In this document: positions 1-9,356 of the stretch, in pieces
Layout: each line of letters begins with the position of its first letter
Numbering within the stretch: position 1 is the stretch's first letter
Source of the DNA: Candidatus Liberibacter europaeus
GTDB taxonomy: Bacteria; Pseudomonadota; Alphaproteobacteria; Rhizobiales; Rhizobiaceae
Direction of reading: 5' to 3'
Length of the DNA: 63,358 nt
Assembly: GCA_003045065.1 (NCBI GenBank)
Contig: PSQJ01000014.1
Span: forward strand, 1 to 63,358
Translations under genes and position numbers: made by a program
Notes under the pieces: model-generated
What the model was told of the DNA's origin: nothing
Seen by the model: only the letters and a program-made list of their open reading frames with translations
The model's database searches: none

Positions 1-723
1 ATATATTATATATTTATACTATACATAAAATAGTTTTATTATTGAAATAAATAATAATAATCCTATAATTAGCATTATATTAACTTTTATTCATTATCAT
101 TGAATGGCATAGATGAAAGGTTTTATATGTATCTTTATTGTTGAGGTATAGGTGTGGAATTGCCGTATGGGGGATTTGTTTCTGTAGTAAGTTGTTCTGT
201 TATTCTTTCTAAATTTAAAGATAAAATACGAGATTATTAAAAAGCTCATCTGGATAGACAATAATGAATGATATATCAAAAAGAAATTTTGGAGATGTTT
301 CTATAGTTCCTTTACCCTTATCAGATGATAACAAGACAATTGACGAGGATCGTTTAGAAAGAATAATCGTTGAATCCTTGGATCATTGTTTAAGATATAA
401 CTGTGATAGTAAATAGCAGATAATTCATATATCTATACATTAATCGTAAAATGACATATTATTGTTTACGTAAAAAATACAATATACATATCTATCACGC
501 ATTTTCTCAAAAAATACATCTGACATTAGTAGTCGTCTTGTATGGCGTTATGCGCCAATAATCCCCTTGGAATAATATCTATAATCAACATCAATGTTAT
601 GGATAGTAGAGATAAAAATAAATATACTTCAAATATTTATAATAATTTATATTTGATATATAAAAACTTTTTTCTGATAGTACTAGCAAAATTATCTAAT
701 AAAAATAAATAAAAAAGTAAATA
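1..723. other. AT-rich intergenic start of window
   Basis: No recognisable gene. The only open frame with a plausible start is a 50-residue ORF at 264-416 on plus, listed separately. The rest is very AT-rich with stops in all frames. I see no tRNA-like fold, repeat array or clear terminator. It follows the 3' end of the minus-strand operon that finishes at 724. Confidence 0.5.
264..416 (+). CDS. small ORF, unknown (possible gene fragment)
   Basis: Fifty codons from ATG to TAG. The product begins MNDISKRNFGDVSIV and is acidic in the middle (DDNKTIDEDRLE). An in-frame stop lies three codons upstream of the ATG, so it is not the visible tail of a longer frame. I recognise no domain, signal peptide or strong Shine-Dalgarno sequence. 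Its amino-acid composition is more protein-like than the flanking AT-rich sequence, so it may be a small protein or the remnant of a larger gene. Confidence 0.2.
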   Translation: MNDISKRNFGDVSIVPLPLSDDNKTIDEDRLERIIVESLDHCLRYNCDSK

Positions 724-1539
724 TTATAAAGGAGATTCAAATTGCATACCATCAAATGCTGGAACAACATGTTCAGGGATGTTTTCTAACAGCGTATTGT
801 AATCCAAATCAACATGCATATGCGTTAGAATAGCATTCTTAGGCTTAATAATAGCAATATTTTTTAAAACCTCGGATAAAGAAAAATGACTTTTATGCAA
901 ACCATTCTTGAGTGCACCAATCACAAGAAAATCTAAATTTTGTAATTTTTCTAAACTTTCATCGGGAAATTCATTAACATCAGTGCAATAAGCAACATTG
1001 CCAAAACGAAATCCTAATGAAGAAATTTTACCATGACGCTGCAATATAGGAATAACTTTAATAGTGTCACCACCATTACCATCTACACAGAAATAGTCCT
1101 GCTTATTATCAATAATAAAGGGTTTAACAATAGAAGGATAAGTGTTACCGCCATGACTTTTAAAACAATAACCAAAACATTCAATGAGTCGACGCATACA
1201 ACCAGAATCAGCGTAAATATTAATAGGTTTCTTATGCTTTAGAAAATATCCTCTAAGATCGTCTATTCCATGAACATGATCCGCGTGTTCATGAGTATAA
1301 AGCACCGCATCAATAGAACTTACTTTCTCTCGTAACATCTGCATATAAAAATCAGGACCAGTGTCAATAATCACAGTAGTAGAAGGCCCTCGTTCAGATA
1401 TAAGAGAAACTTTTAAGGATGAACGAGTACGACGATTCTTCGGATTACTAGGATCACAGTTTCCCCAATCACCTGTAATACGCGGAACACCTGATGACGA
1501 AGAACATCCCAAAATAGTAAAGCGATAAAAGCTTTTCAT
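724..1539 (-). CDS. MBL-fold metallo-hydrolase (PhnP-like)
   Basis: A 271-residue metallo-beta-lactamase fold hydrolase. The N-terminus has the GCSSSSGVPR turn (residues 11-20) typical of the PhnP/RNase Z-like branch, and the metal-binding signature HEHADH lies at 83-88. A late motif, LTHMHVDLD, supplies further metal ligands. The substrate is probably a cyclic phosphodiester or nucleotide, but this is family inference. It is the last gene of the minus-strand tmk-holB-metG-tatD operon. Its ATG overlaps the tatD stop (TAATG), indicating translational coupling. The same order is common in rhizobia. Confidence 0.88.
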   Translation of the reverse strand: MKSFYRFTILGCSSSSGVPRITGDWGNCDPSNPKNRRTRSSLKVSLISERGPSTTVIIDTGPDFYMQMLREKVSSIDAVLYTHEHADHVHGIDDLRGYFLKHKKPINIYADSGCMRRLIECFGYCFKSHGGNTYPSIVKPFIIDNKQDYFCVDGNGGDTIKVIPILQRHGKISSLGFRFGNVAYCTDVNEFPDESLEKLQNLDFLVIGALKNGLHKSHFSLSEVLKNIAIIKPKNAILTHMHVDLDYNTLLENIPEHVVPAFDGMQFESPL

Positions 1540-2327
1540 TAACTAACACTCTCAGACATTTTTGAAAATAGATTAAAGGCATTTTCAGTAGTTTTATTCG
1601 TCAACTCTTCGTAAGAAATTTTTCTCTCTTTTGCAAGTACTTTAGCCGTATTAACAACATAAGACGGCTCATTACGTTTTCCTCTCCATGGAATAGGAGC
1701 AATAAAAGGAGAATCTGTTTCAATAAGCAATCTATCCATGGGAATAATATTTGCAATGCTTCGTAAATCATCAGCTTTAGGAAAAGTAACCATACCTGTA
1801 AAAGATATGTATCCTCCTAAGTCCAAACAGATATCTGCTAACCTTTTACTAGATGAGAAACAATGAATAACAAACGAAAAAGGACCTTTTTTCATCTCTT
1901 CCTGCAATATTTTAGACATCTCTTCATCTGCAGAACGACTGTGTATTATTAAAGGAAGACTAGCTATACGTGCAGCTTCTATATGACACAAAAAACTAGC
2001 CTTCTGAGCTTCAATTGTATGGGCACTATGATAACAATCAAGCCCAGTCTCACCAAGAGCAACTACTTTTTCATGTGAAGAAAGACATACTAATTCATCA
2101 GCAGATACTTCAGTCTCTTCATGAACATGACATGGATGAGATCCTATCGAACAAAAAATTGAAGAAGGATAATTTTGACACATTGTAATCAAAGGAAAAA
2201 AATCGCTTAACTTAACTGAAACAGCAATCATTTTAAGAACGTCTGCTTGATGCGCGCGTTTAATTACATCATGAATATCATTATCAAAATCGGAAAAAGT
2301 CAAATGACAATGCGTATCAATAAGCAT
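1539..2327 (-). CDS. TatD-family metal-dependent hydrolase
   Basis: A 262-residue TIM-barrel hydrolase of the TatD/YcfH family. The opening HCH motif (residues 6-8), the GETGLDCYH segment with the metal-bridging glutamate, an IHSR segment and a late ETDSPFIAP segment together give the full metal site. Family members act as 3'-5' DNA exonucleases or D-aminoacyl-tRNA deacylases; the sequence does not decide which. It starts 12 nt after metG stops and overlaps the next gene by one base. Confidence 0.9.
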   Translation of the reverse strand: MLIDTHCHLTFSDFDNDIHDVIKRAHQADVLKMIAVSVKLSDFFPLITMCQNYPSSIFCSIGSHPCHVHEETEVSADELVCLSSHEKVVALGETGLDCYHSAHTIEAQKASFLCHIEAARIASLPLIIHSRSADEEMSKILQEEMKKGPFSFVIHCFSSSKRLADICLDLGGYISFTGMVTFPKADDLRSIANIIPMDRLLIETDSPFIAPIPWRGKRNEPSYVVNTAKVLAKERKISYEELTNKTTENAFNLFSKMSESVS

Positions 2328-2339
2328 AATAGTACATCC

Positions 2340-3878
2340 TTATAAGCAACGTGGAAAAACTGGAATATAGTCTTCCTTAATAACCAATCCTGGTTTTAAC
2401 CTATCATCTAATAATGAAAAAAGACGTTTTTCATCCGGAATAGATAAAATATTTAAAATTTTGTTTGCTAACCCAGGAACGTAAGGTTGCAATAAAATTG
2501 CAAGTTGACGCACCACATCTACTGTAGCATATAAAACAGTATGCATACGACCGATATCACTCCTACTAAGTTCCCAAGGTTTCTGCGCAGAAAAATATCG
2601 ATCTACTTCAGATGAAATGGATATAATACTAGTTAATGCCATATGTATTGACTGATTATTCATTTTCTCACGAATATCATGAAAACATCTAGAACAAGCA
2701 GATAAAATCAATTTATCAGCTTCAAGCAAAACACCAGGTTGAGGTATTTTACCATTACAGTTTTTAAAAACCATTGAAATAGAACGACTTAGCAAATTGC
2801 CAATACCATTGGCAAGATCAGCATTAACACGTCTCTTAAGGCTGTCTATGTCATAAAAGCCATCTTGTCCACAAGAAATTTCACGCAAAAGAAAATAACG
2901 TAAAGCATCAACTCCTACGTTATCTATTACTTCCATAGGATCAATAACATTACCCAATGATTTAGATATTTTCTCACCCTTATTAAGAATAAAACCATGT
3001 GAAAACACTGTTTTTGGTAGAGGCAAATTTGCCGATAACAAAAAAGCTGGAAAATACACTGCATGAAATAGCGTAATATCTTTTCCTATAATATGCAAAA
3101 AAGCTGGCCAAAACTTTGCTGTAATTCCCTTCGGATCATTTAAAACATTTGTAACTGTTAAATAATTTGTTAGAGCATCAATCCAAACATACATAACATA
3201 TTCAGGATCATCAGGAACTTTTACTCCCCAATCAAATAACTTGCGAGAAATAGAAAGATCTTTGAGACCTGATTTGACAAAAGACACGACTTCATTGCGT
3301 CTCTCTACAGGTAAAATAAATTTTGGATTAGAATCATAAAAAGCAAGTAGTTTATCTTGATAAGCAGATAAGCGAAAAAAATAACTCTCTTCTTCCATCC
3401 ACTGTACAGGGTTTTTTTGACAATTATAACGCTTACCATCATCCCCTATATAAACTTCATCATCTTGGCAATAAGCCTCATCTCGTAACGAATACCATCC
3501 GGAATAAGATCCTTTATAGATATCTCCACTCTCTAAAATCTTGTTCCATAATAATTTACAGGTATCATGGTGACGTTTTTGAGTTGTACGAATAAAATCA
3601 TCGTATGAAATATATAGGATATCAGCCATTTCGCGAAATCTTTGACTATTTTGCTCAACAAAAGATTCCACAGGGATACCAGAATTTTGCGCAGATCTTA
3701 AAATCTTTTGTCCATATTCATCTGTTCCTGTAGAAAACAAAACATCCCGACCATCAAGGCGATGAAAACGTGCCAAAGCATCAGCTACAATCATCTCATA
3801 AGCATGCCCAATATGCGGCTTAGCGTTAGAATACGAAATTGCAGTGCCAATATATAGTTTATCACAAATTTTAACCAA
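2340..3878 (-). CDS. metG: methionyl-tRNA synthetase
   Basis: A 512-residue class I aminoacyl-tRNA synthetase charging tRNA-Met in the cytoplasm. The HIGH signature is at 22-25 and the KMSKS loop reads KISKS near residue 305, within KGEKISKSLGN. The length fits the short rhizobial MetG that lacks the C-terminal dimerisation (EMAP-like) domain. The insertion that would carry the zinc knuckles has few cysteines, consistent with the MetG2 type. It sits between holB and tatD in the same operon. Confidence 0.96.
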   Translation of the reverse strand: MVKICDKLYIGTAISYSNAKPHIGHAYEMIVADALARFHRLDGRDVLFSTGTDEYGQKILRSAQNSGIPVESFVEQNSQRFREMADILYISYDDFIRTTQKRHHDTCKLLWNKILESGDIYKGSYSGWYSLRDEAYCQDDEVYIGDDGKRYNCQKNPVQWMEEESYFFRLSAYQDKLLAFYDSNPKFILPVERRNEVVSFVKSGLKDLSISRKLFDWGVKVPDDPEYVMYVWIDALTNYLTVTNVLNDPKGITAKFWPAFLHIIGKDITLFHAVYFPAFLLSANLPLPKTVFSHGFILNKGEKISKSLGNVIDPMEVIDNVGVDALRYFLLREISCGQDGFYDIDSLKRRVNADLANGIGNLLSRSISMVFKNCNGKIPQPGVLLEADKLILSACSRCFHDIREKMNNQSIHMALTSIISISSEVDRYFSAQKPWELSRSDIGRMHTVLYATVDVVRQLAILLQPYVPGLANKILNILSIPDEKRLFSLLDDRLKPGLVIKEDYIPVFPRCL

Positions 3879-3933
3879 ATCTGATACCTTTTCAAATTAA
3901 TCTAAGATCTATAATTTAATCCTACGATATCAA

Positions 3934-4989
3934 TCAATTATCATAAAAATCTCTGCAATAAATATTACAGCAATCGATTGCTTTTTCAAGTAAATAAAGA
4001 ATCGTTTGTTGACGATCTAAATGATAAATAAAAAAAGAATCTATTCTGTTTTTAATGGAGTGATAAATTTCTACAATCTGATCTGCTTCTTCAAGCTGGC
4101 CTAACAAAGCAGCTTCTTTAGCCCTTTTATATGTATCTTCAAGAATAAATTCTGTAAAAAAATTAAAAACCACATATTTATCATTATTAGCCAATTCATC
4201 AGCAATTTGTTGCATCATTTGACGCGTATGATTCTTATTACGAATTCGCATTAAATCTGCATATGCAGAAATTATCTTATCACAACCATAATTTAAAATT
4301 TTTATGGCTCTAGTAACACTGCCATTAGATGCATTTATTAATATGCTACGCTTTTCTTGCGATAATTTAATTCCCAAATTTTCGATAGCCTTACAAATAT
4401 TATTTTCCGAAAGAGTCTTAAACTTAATAGACAAACAACGTGATCGTATTGTCGGCAAAATCATACCAGAAACATGCGATATAAGGATAAACAAAACTTT
4501 TTTAGGAGGATCTTCTAAAGATTTAAGCAAGGCATTAGAAGCGTTACGATTCATTCCATCAGCAGGATCAATCATAACAATACGCCAACCACCGTTATTC
4601 GCAGTAAGAGATAAAAAATTACGAATACGCCTAATCTCATCAACTGTAATAACCGTACGTAACTTTCCTGTTTTGTTATCTACCTGATATGATAGGTATA
4701 AAAAATCATGTAAGGAAAGAGAAGCCATTTGTCGCACAATCGGAGAATTTATATCAGGAGGATATATCTTAGAAGGAGCATATCTAAATTCAGGATTTTG
4801 AAAAATATGACATGCATAACGAAGTCCCAAAGTTGCTTTTCCTATCCCTTCTGCGCCTTGAAAAATCAATGCGTGATGCATCTTCCCAGAACAATAATAT
4901 TGCGATAGAAATTCCTCTATTTGCTCATGACCAAATAACTTTTGATTATAAATAGAACCTAAACCACCATTTATTATCGTTGAAGTCAT
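3934..4989 (-). CDS. holB: DNA polymerase III subunit delta'
   Basis: A 351-residue AAA+ clamp-loader subunit. It has a Walker A-like loop GAEGIGKA at 45-52, a Walker B/DExx-like segment VIMIDPAD and a sensor 1 region (ILISHVSG). The arginine-finger motif SRC follows at IRSRCLSIKF. Delta' opens the beta clamp together with delta and tau/gamma. It lies 11 nt downstream of tmk, as in most bacteria, and upstream of metG. Confidence 0.93.
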   Translation of the reverse strand: MTSTIINGGLGSIYNQKLFGHEQIEEFLSQYYCSGKMHHALIFQGAEGIGKATLGLRYACHIFQNPEFRYAPSKIYPPDINSPIVRQMASLSLHDFLYLSYQVDNKTGKLRTVITVDEIRRIRNFLSLTANNGGWRIVMIDPADGMNRNASNALLKSLEDPPKKVLFILISHVSGMILPTIRSRCLSIKFKTLSENNICKAIENLGIKLSQEKRSILINASNGSVTRAIKILNYGCDKIISAYADLMRIRNKNHTRQMMQQIADELANNDKYVVFNFFTEFILEDTYKRAKEAALLGQLEEADQIVEIYHSIKNRIDSFFIYHLDRQQTILYLLEKAIDCCNIYCRDFYDN

Positions 4990-5000
4990 ATTTTATGTTC

Positions 5001-5657
5001 CTACAAATGGAGAGATCGGATTTGAATCAATTCCCAAATAATATTCAAAATATGATCAGAAACATCTTTAAAAGGATTTGTAGCATCAACAATACGACAA
5101 CGCTCCGGTTGATTGCGCGCGATATCCAAAAATATCTGACGTCTTCTCTCATGAAAATTTACGTCTTTTTGTTCAAAACGATCCAAAGCAGGCATTTTTT
5201 GTGCAGCACATCGACGATAAACTCTATCTAATCCTACATCGACAGGAATATCTAAAATAATTGTACAATCTGGAATTATACCTTGAACAGACACCTTCTG
5301 AAGATAGTCAAATAATTGAAGTTTTGAAACATCTCCTTCACCTTGATAGGCGTACGAAGAATCAAAAAAACGATCACATAACAAAATATTGCCTTGCATA
5401 AGAGCAGGACGGATAATTGTTTCAACGTGATCAGAACGAATAGCAGCGAATAAAATAGCTTCAGCGAAAGAATCAAATTCATCTACTCCATAATACAACA
5501 AAACATGCCTTGCTGCTTCTGCTGCAGGAGTACCACCTGGTTCACGCGTAATCTGGACATCACACCCCTTTTTTCTGAGCAACTTCGCCACATGGGAAAT
5601 ATGCGTTGTTTTCCCAGCACCTTCAATTCCTTCAAAACTGATAAACAAACCTTGCAA
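5001..5657 (-). CDS. tmk: thymidylate kinase
   Basis: A 218-residue dTMP kinase making dTDP for DNA synthesis. The P-loop GIEGAGKTT lies at 10-18, followed by the TREPGGT motif (36-42) and a DRFFDSSYAYQG segment holding the DR(Y/F) nucleotide-binding signature. The length is normal. It is the first gene of the minus-strand operon, so the promoter must lie in the AT-rich stretch just above 5660. The D-alanyl-D-alanine carboxypeptidase gene that often precedes tmk in rhizobia is absent. Confidence 0.95.
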   Translation of the reverse strand: MQGLFISFEGIEGAGKTTHISHVAKLLRKKGCDVQITREPGGTPAAEAARHVLLYYGVDEFDSFAEAILFAAIRSDHVETIIRPALMQGNILLCDRFFDSSYAYQGEGDVSKLQLFDYLQKVSVQGIIPDCTIILDIPVDVGLDRVYRRCAAQKMPALDRFEQKDVNFHERRRQIFLDIARNQPERCRIVDATNPFKDVSDHILNIIWELIQIRSLHL

Positions 5658-6018
5658 ACTCGTTTTTTCTCCCTTGAACGCAAAATATAATCAATAATTT
5701 ATCTTATATATAGTGTGCAAATATAAAAAAAACATCCTATAGTAGTGCTATTTTAACCAGTATATTTTTCATAAAATTTAAATAATAAATTTCTATACTA
5801 CCTATATTCATATCATTACAGATATAATTAGTTCAAATTTTTACTCGTAAAATAAACATATCAAAACTTTCTTTAGCGACTTGACGACTAATATAATATA
5901 GAAATATTTTCCTTTCTTCTAAAAATATAAATGAAAATCATACTCTAACTTCTATTCTACGAGATCAACAAACAAATATAACATGTGTTTATTGATATTG
6001 GGATCGTGTTTTTGCTTT

Positions 6019-6048
6019 TTTGTTAGATTTAACATTAAATCTAACAAA
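6019..6048. repeat. perfect 14-bp inverted repeat, 2-nt spacer
   Basis: The arms at 6019-6032 (TTTGTTAGATTTAA) and 6035-6048 are exact reverse complements separated by CA. There is no T-tract following it on either strand in the terminator orientation, so it is not an obvious rho-independent terminator. It stands 108 nt upstream of the first codon of the decayed integrase. It could be an operator, a recombination-associated palindrome or a cruciform. Confidence 0.6.
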
Positions 6049-6155
6049 CCATATATAATAAAGGATGCAATTAACAATAATTTGAACACTCAATAAGCTG
6101 TGTAGTTTATTCACCTAAAGCATTAATATAGAACTATAAAAACCCAATCCAGCCA

Positions 6156-6845
6156 ATGCCTAAACATCTGTACTTTATTAGGGAAAGAAGCCGATCGTAT
6201 ACAATTTGTACTTGATAATTGATTTATACTTTTTACAAGTGAAACTTGGTGTCTTAATTTTAAAAAGATAGCTAAAAATTTGAAATTTACAAATCAATAA
6301 CAGAAAAGGTATAATTTGATAATGATTTATCAAGCAATATATCTTTTTGATTTTGGTTTTATTGTGCTGTATTTGTCATGCTGTTATTATACCTATACCC
6401 TTTAAACTCTAAGATACTACCAGAACCATTAAGCTTTGTCTAAGAGACCAGAAAAGCAACATTTTAAAGACAACATCTTTTCCATTAAAACACAAAAAGT
6501 AGGAACAGTTGTAACAGTTGAGTTGTCAGATATCTTTATCCAACTTCTTAAATAATACCAACAGGCAAAGATCGCTTATTTGTCAATAGAGATAAAGAAA
6601 AGATGAATGCATCTCAATTCGTAATTTGGTTCTCATCAAAAGCAAGAAAAGCAGGAGTGAAGAAATAAGCACATGGCATTAGGAAACTTTCAGCTACCCT
6701 ACTAGCGGAAGCCTGTAAGAAACAAACCATGAACTGATATAGCGGTATACGGCTGAAAATCAGTATCACGAGCGGAAAAATACACGAGGGAAGCGAATAT
6801 AATACGCTTAGACATTCAAGATTCAAAACTTATTTCCCGTTAATT
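6156..6845 (+). pseudogene. decayed phage tyrosine integrase
   Basis: Translating across frames recovers an integrase. The start is MPKHLYFIRERSR. A segment KDNIFSIKTQKVGTVV follows near 6450, then PTGKDRLFVNRDKEKMNA near 6560. The AHGIRKLSATLLAEA box near 6665-6710 corresponds to the H-x-L-R catalytic region of phage integrases. A tail near 6740-6810 reads AVYG-stop-KSVSRAEKYTREAN, whose YT is the usual catalytic tyrosine site. Several stops and at least three frame changes interrupt it. At about 690 nt against roughly 1 kb expected, internal sequence has also been lost. It marks an old integration event between tmk and parE. Confidence 0.75.
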
Positions 6846-7152
6846 AAACTCCTAACCCTGTAACAGGCGAGGAAGGAATAATTAAAAAAAACTGTTAATT
6901 AAAATACTTGAGTTGATTTATAAAATTTATAATATTATTTGCTGATACAATCCTCATTGTGTTGTAATTATCGCCATAAAATTAACCAAAAATACCCATA
7001 TACCTAAATATCATATACAAATATTTAAATAATTCACATTAATGTATCCGATAATAATATTTATTTTTATAACAACCTTGATTATAAGGCATGTATTAGT
7101 TTAGACAATATTTATGGTAAATGACTTTATTAATACTTTCTGAAATGATAAA

Positions 7153-9210
7153 ATGGACGATAACCTGGATCTTTTTTCGACATCATCAACACGAGATGAA
7201 AAGCCACTTGCAGGGCAAGATGCTTTGAAAGGAAAGTTGACAGATGCTAGCATAAACGAAAATCACAGTACTTATGATGAGTATGGTGCGTCATCGGTTC
7301 GCATTTTAGAAGGATTAGAACCCGTGCGAATGAGGCCAGGAATGTATATTGGCGGCACGGACGAAAAAGCATTGCATCACCTGTTTTCAGAAATAATTGA
7401 TAATGCAATGGATGAAGTAATTGCTGGTCATGCAAATATTATTGAGGTATCTCTAGACAATAAAGGATTCCTGACAGTTGTTGATAATGGACGAGGTATT
7501 CCTATAGACAATCATCCAAAATTTCCAGACAAATCAACTGTTGAAATTATTATGACCACCTTACATTCTGGAAGCAAATTTGATGGATCTGCTTATGAAA
7601 TATCTGGTGGATTGCATGGAGTTGGAGTATCAGTAGTTAATGCTCTATCGGATGAGTTGCAAGTAACTGTCATAAAGAAGAATGAGGCATTCTCACAAAA
7701 ATTTTCCCGAGGTATTCCATTAGGCCCACTTGAAAAAATTGGAAAAGTTAAAAACAAACGAGGAACAATCATAGAATTTCATCCTGATCCAAAAATATTT
7801 GGAGAAAATGCTAGTTTTGATGCCAGTCTCCTTTTGAAAATAACTAAATCCAAAGCATACCTATCTGGACGTGTAAAAACTCGCTGGTCATGTGATAAAA
7901 CAATAGCAGAAAAATGTAACATTCCAGAAAAAGCAGAGTTTTATTTTCCTGGTGGATTAGAAACATACATAAGTGCAAAATTGAAAAACAGATCACTGAT
8001 TTCTTCTGAAATTTTTGCTGGAAAATCAGAAAGAGGAAAGGGAAAAAATCGCGGAACTATTGAGTGGGCAATAGCTTGGTGTATGGAAGATCCAGAAATT
8101 ATATCTTATTGCAATACTATTCCTACCGATGAAGGAGGATCGCATGAATCTGGATTGAGGATTGCTCTTACCAAAGGAATAAAAAAATATGCTGAACTCA
8201 TCCAAAATAAAAGAGCTGCTGCTATAACTAGTGATGACCTGATGGCTTCAGCTGTTGGAATCTTATCTATTTTTATTCACGATCCTGAATTTATGGGACA
8301 AACTAAAAACAAACTAGTATCTGTAGATGCACAACGTGTTGTAGAAAATGCTTTACGCGATCCTTTTGAACACTATTTGGTTAAAAATCCTGTTGAATCT
8401 AAAAAACTTCTAGAATGGGTTATTGAACGTTCCGAAGAACGTATTAGAATACGTAAACAAAAAGAGGTTAATCGAAAAACAGCAGTTCGAAAGCTACGTC
8501 TCCCAGGAAAATTAGCTGATTGTTCTCAAAGTATTGCCAAAGGAACAGAAATCTTTATCGTGGAAGGAGATTCAGCTGGAGGATCAGCCAAGCAAGCTAG
8601 AAATCGCAACAATCAAGCAATTCTTCCATTGCGAGGCAAAATTCTTAATGTAGCAAGCGCAGTATCAGATAAGATTTGCAATAATCAACAACTTACAGAT
8701 CTTGTTCAAGCTTTAGGATGCAAAACAAGATCACAATATCGAGAAGAAGATCTCCGATACGAAAAAGTCATTATTATGACTGATGCTGACGTAGATGGTG
8801 CACATATAGCGTCTCTACTTCTGACTTTTTTCTATCAGGAAATGTATCATCTTATTGAACAAAAACACCTTTTTGTTGTGTTGCCACCACTGTTCAGGAT
8901 TACTCAAGGATTAAAATCGGTATATGCTCGTGACGAACAACACAAAAAAGAGATTCTAAAAAACTTTACAGGAAAGGGAAAAATAGAAATCAGCCGTTTT
9001 AAAGGTCTTGGGGAAATGTTAGCATCTCAGCTAAAAGAAACAACCATGGATGCAAAAAAACGTACCCTTTTGCGCGTAGAAGTAGATAAAGATAAAAACG
9101 TTGCGTTAGAGACAAAAAAATCAATAAATAGATTAATGGGTACCAAAGCTGATGAAAGGTTTAAATTTATTCAAGAAAATGCAACCTTTGCAAATGAATT
9201 AGATGTATAA
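7153..9210 (+). CDS. parE: DNA topoisomerase IV subunit B
   Basis: A 685-residue GHKL ATPase subunit that, with ParC, decatenates daughter chromosomes. The ATP-binding segment EIIDNAMDE and the GRGIP loop lie in the first 130 residues. The TOPRIM domain carries EGDSAGGSA (about 470) and DADVDGAHI (about 543) for Mg2+ binding. The length and the start SSVRILEGLEPVRMRPGMYI fit rhizobial ParE better than GyrB, which is longer. It is preceded by 1.5 kb of decayed sequence and followed by a hairpin at 9282-9306. Confidence 0.93.
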   Translation: MDDNLDLFSTSSTRDEKPLAGQDALKGKLTDASINENHSTYDEYGASSVRILEGLEPVRMRPGMYIGGTDEKALHHLFSEIIDNAMDEVIAGHANIIEVSLDNKGFLTVVDNGRGIPIDNHPKFPDKSTVEIIMTTLHSGSKFDGSAYEISGGLHGVGVSVVNALSDELQVTVIKKNEAFSQKFSRGIPLGPLEKIGKVKNKRGTIIEFHPDPKIFGENASFDASLLLKITKSKAYLSGRVKTRWSCDKTIAEKCNIPEKAEFYFPGGLETYISAKLKNRSLISSEIFAGKSERGKGKNRGTIEWAIAWCMEDPEIISYCNTIPTDEGGSHESGLRIALTKGIKKYAELIQNKRAAAITSDDLMASAVGILSIFIHDPEFMGQTKNKLVSVDAQRVVENALRDPFEHYLVKNPVESKKLLEWVIERSEERIRIRKQKEVNRKTAVRKLRLPGKLADCSQSIAKGTEIFIVEGDSAGGSAKQARNRNNQAILPLRGKILNVASAVSDKICNNQQLTDLVQALGCKTRSQYREEDLRYEKVIIMTDADVDGAHIASLLLTFFYQEMYHLIEQKHLFVVLPPLFRITQGLKSVYARDEQHKKEILKNFTGKGKIEISRFKGLGEMLASQLKETTMDAKKRTLLRVEVDKDKNVALETKKSINRLMGTKADERFKFIQENATFANELDV

Positions 9211-9281
9211 TGTGGTATAAATTAATAACGATAATTAACTTCGTATTATACATCTTGGCTTAAGAAAAATATAAAATATCA

Positions 9282-9306
9282 ATTTTGATCTTCAAAAGAT
9301 CAAAAT
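9282..9306 (+). terminator. hairpin after parE
   Basis: Perfect 11-bp inverted repeat, ATTTTGATCTT at 9282-9292 against 9296-9306, with a three-base loop. It lies 72 nt past the parE stop and is AT-rich, followed by an A/T-rich stretch without a clean T run. It is likely a transcript end for parE ahead of the next gene. Confidence 0.45.
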
Positions 9307-9356
9307 AATATTAAAAATTAGAAATATTGAGTAAGTTAAATATAATTAATTGAGGT

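Noticed and set aside
97..279. 60-codon minus-strand ORF near window start
   Set aside because: Composition is typical of AT-rich noncoding DNA, there is no ribosome site, and it overlaps nothing recognisable.
6614..6826. 70-codon minus-strand ORF
   Set aside because: It is antisense to the decayed integrase, whose conserved blocks are read on plus; the minus frame has no family resemblance.
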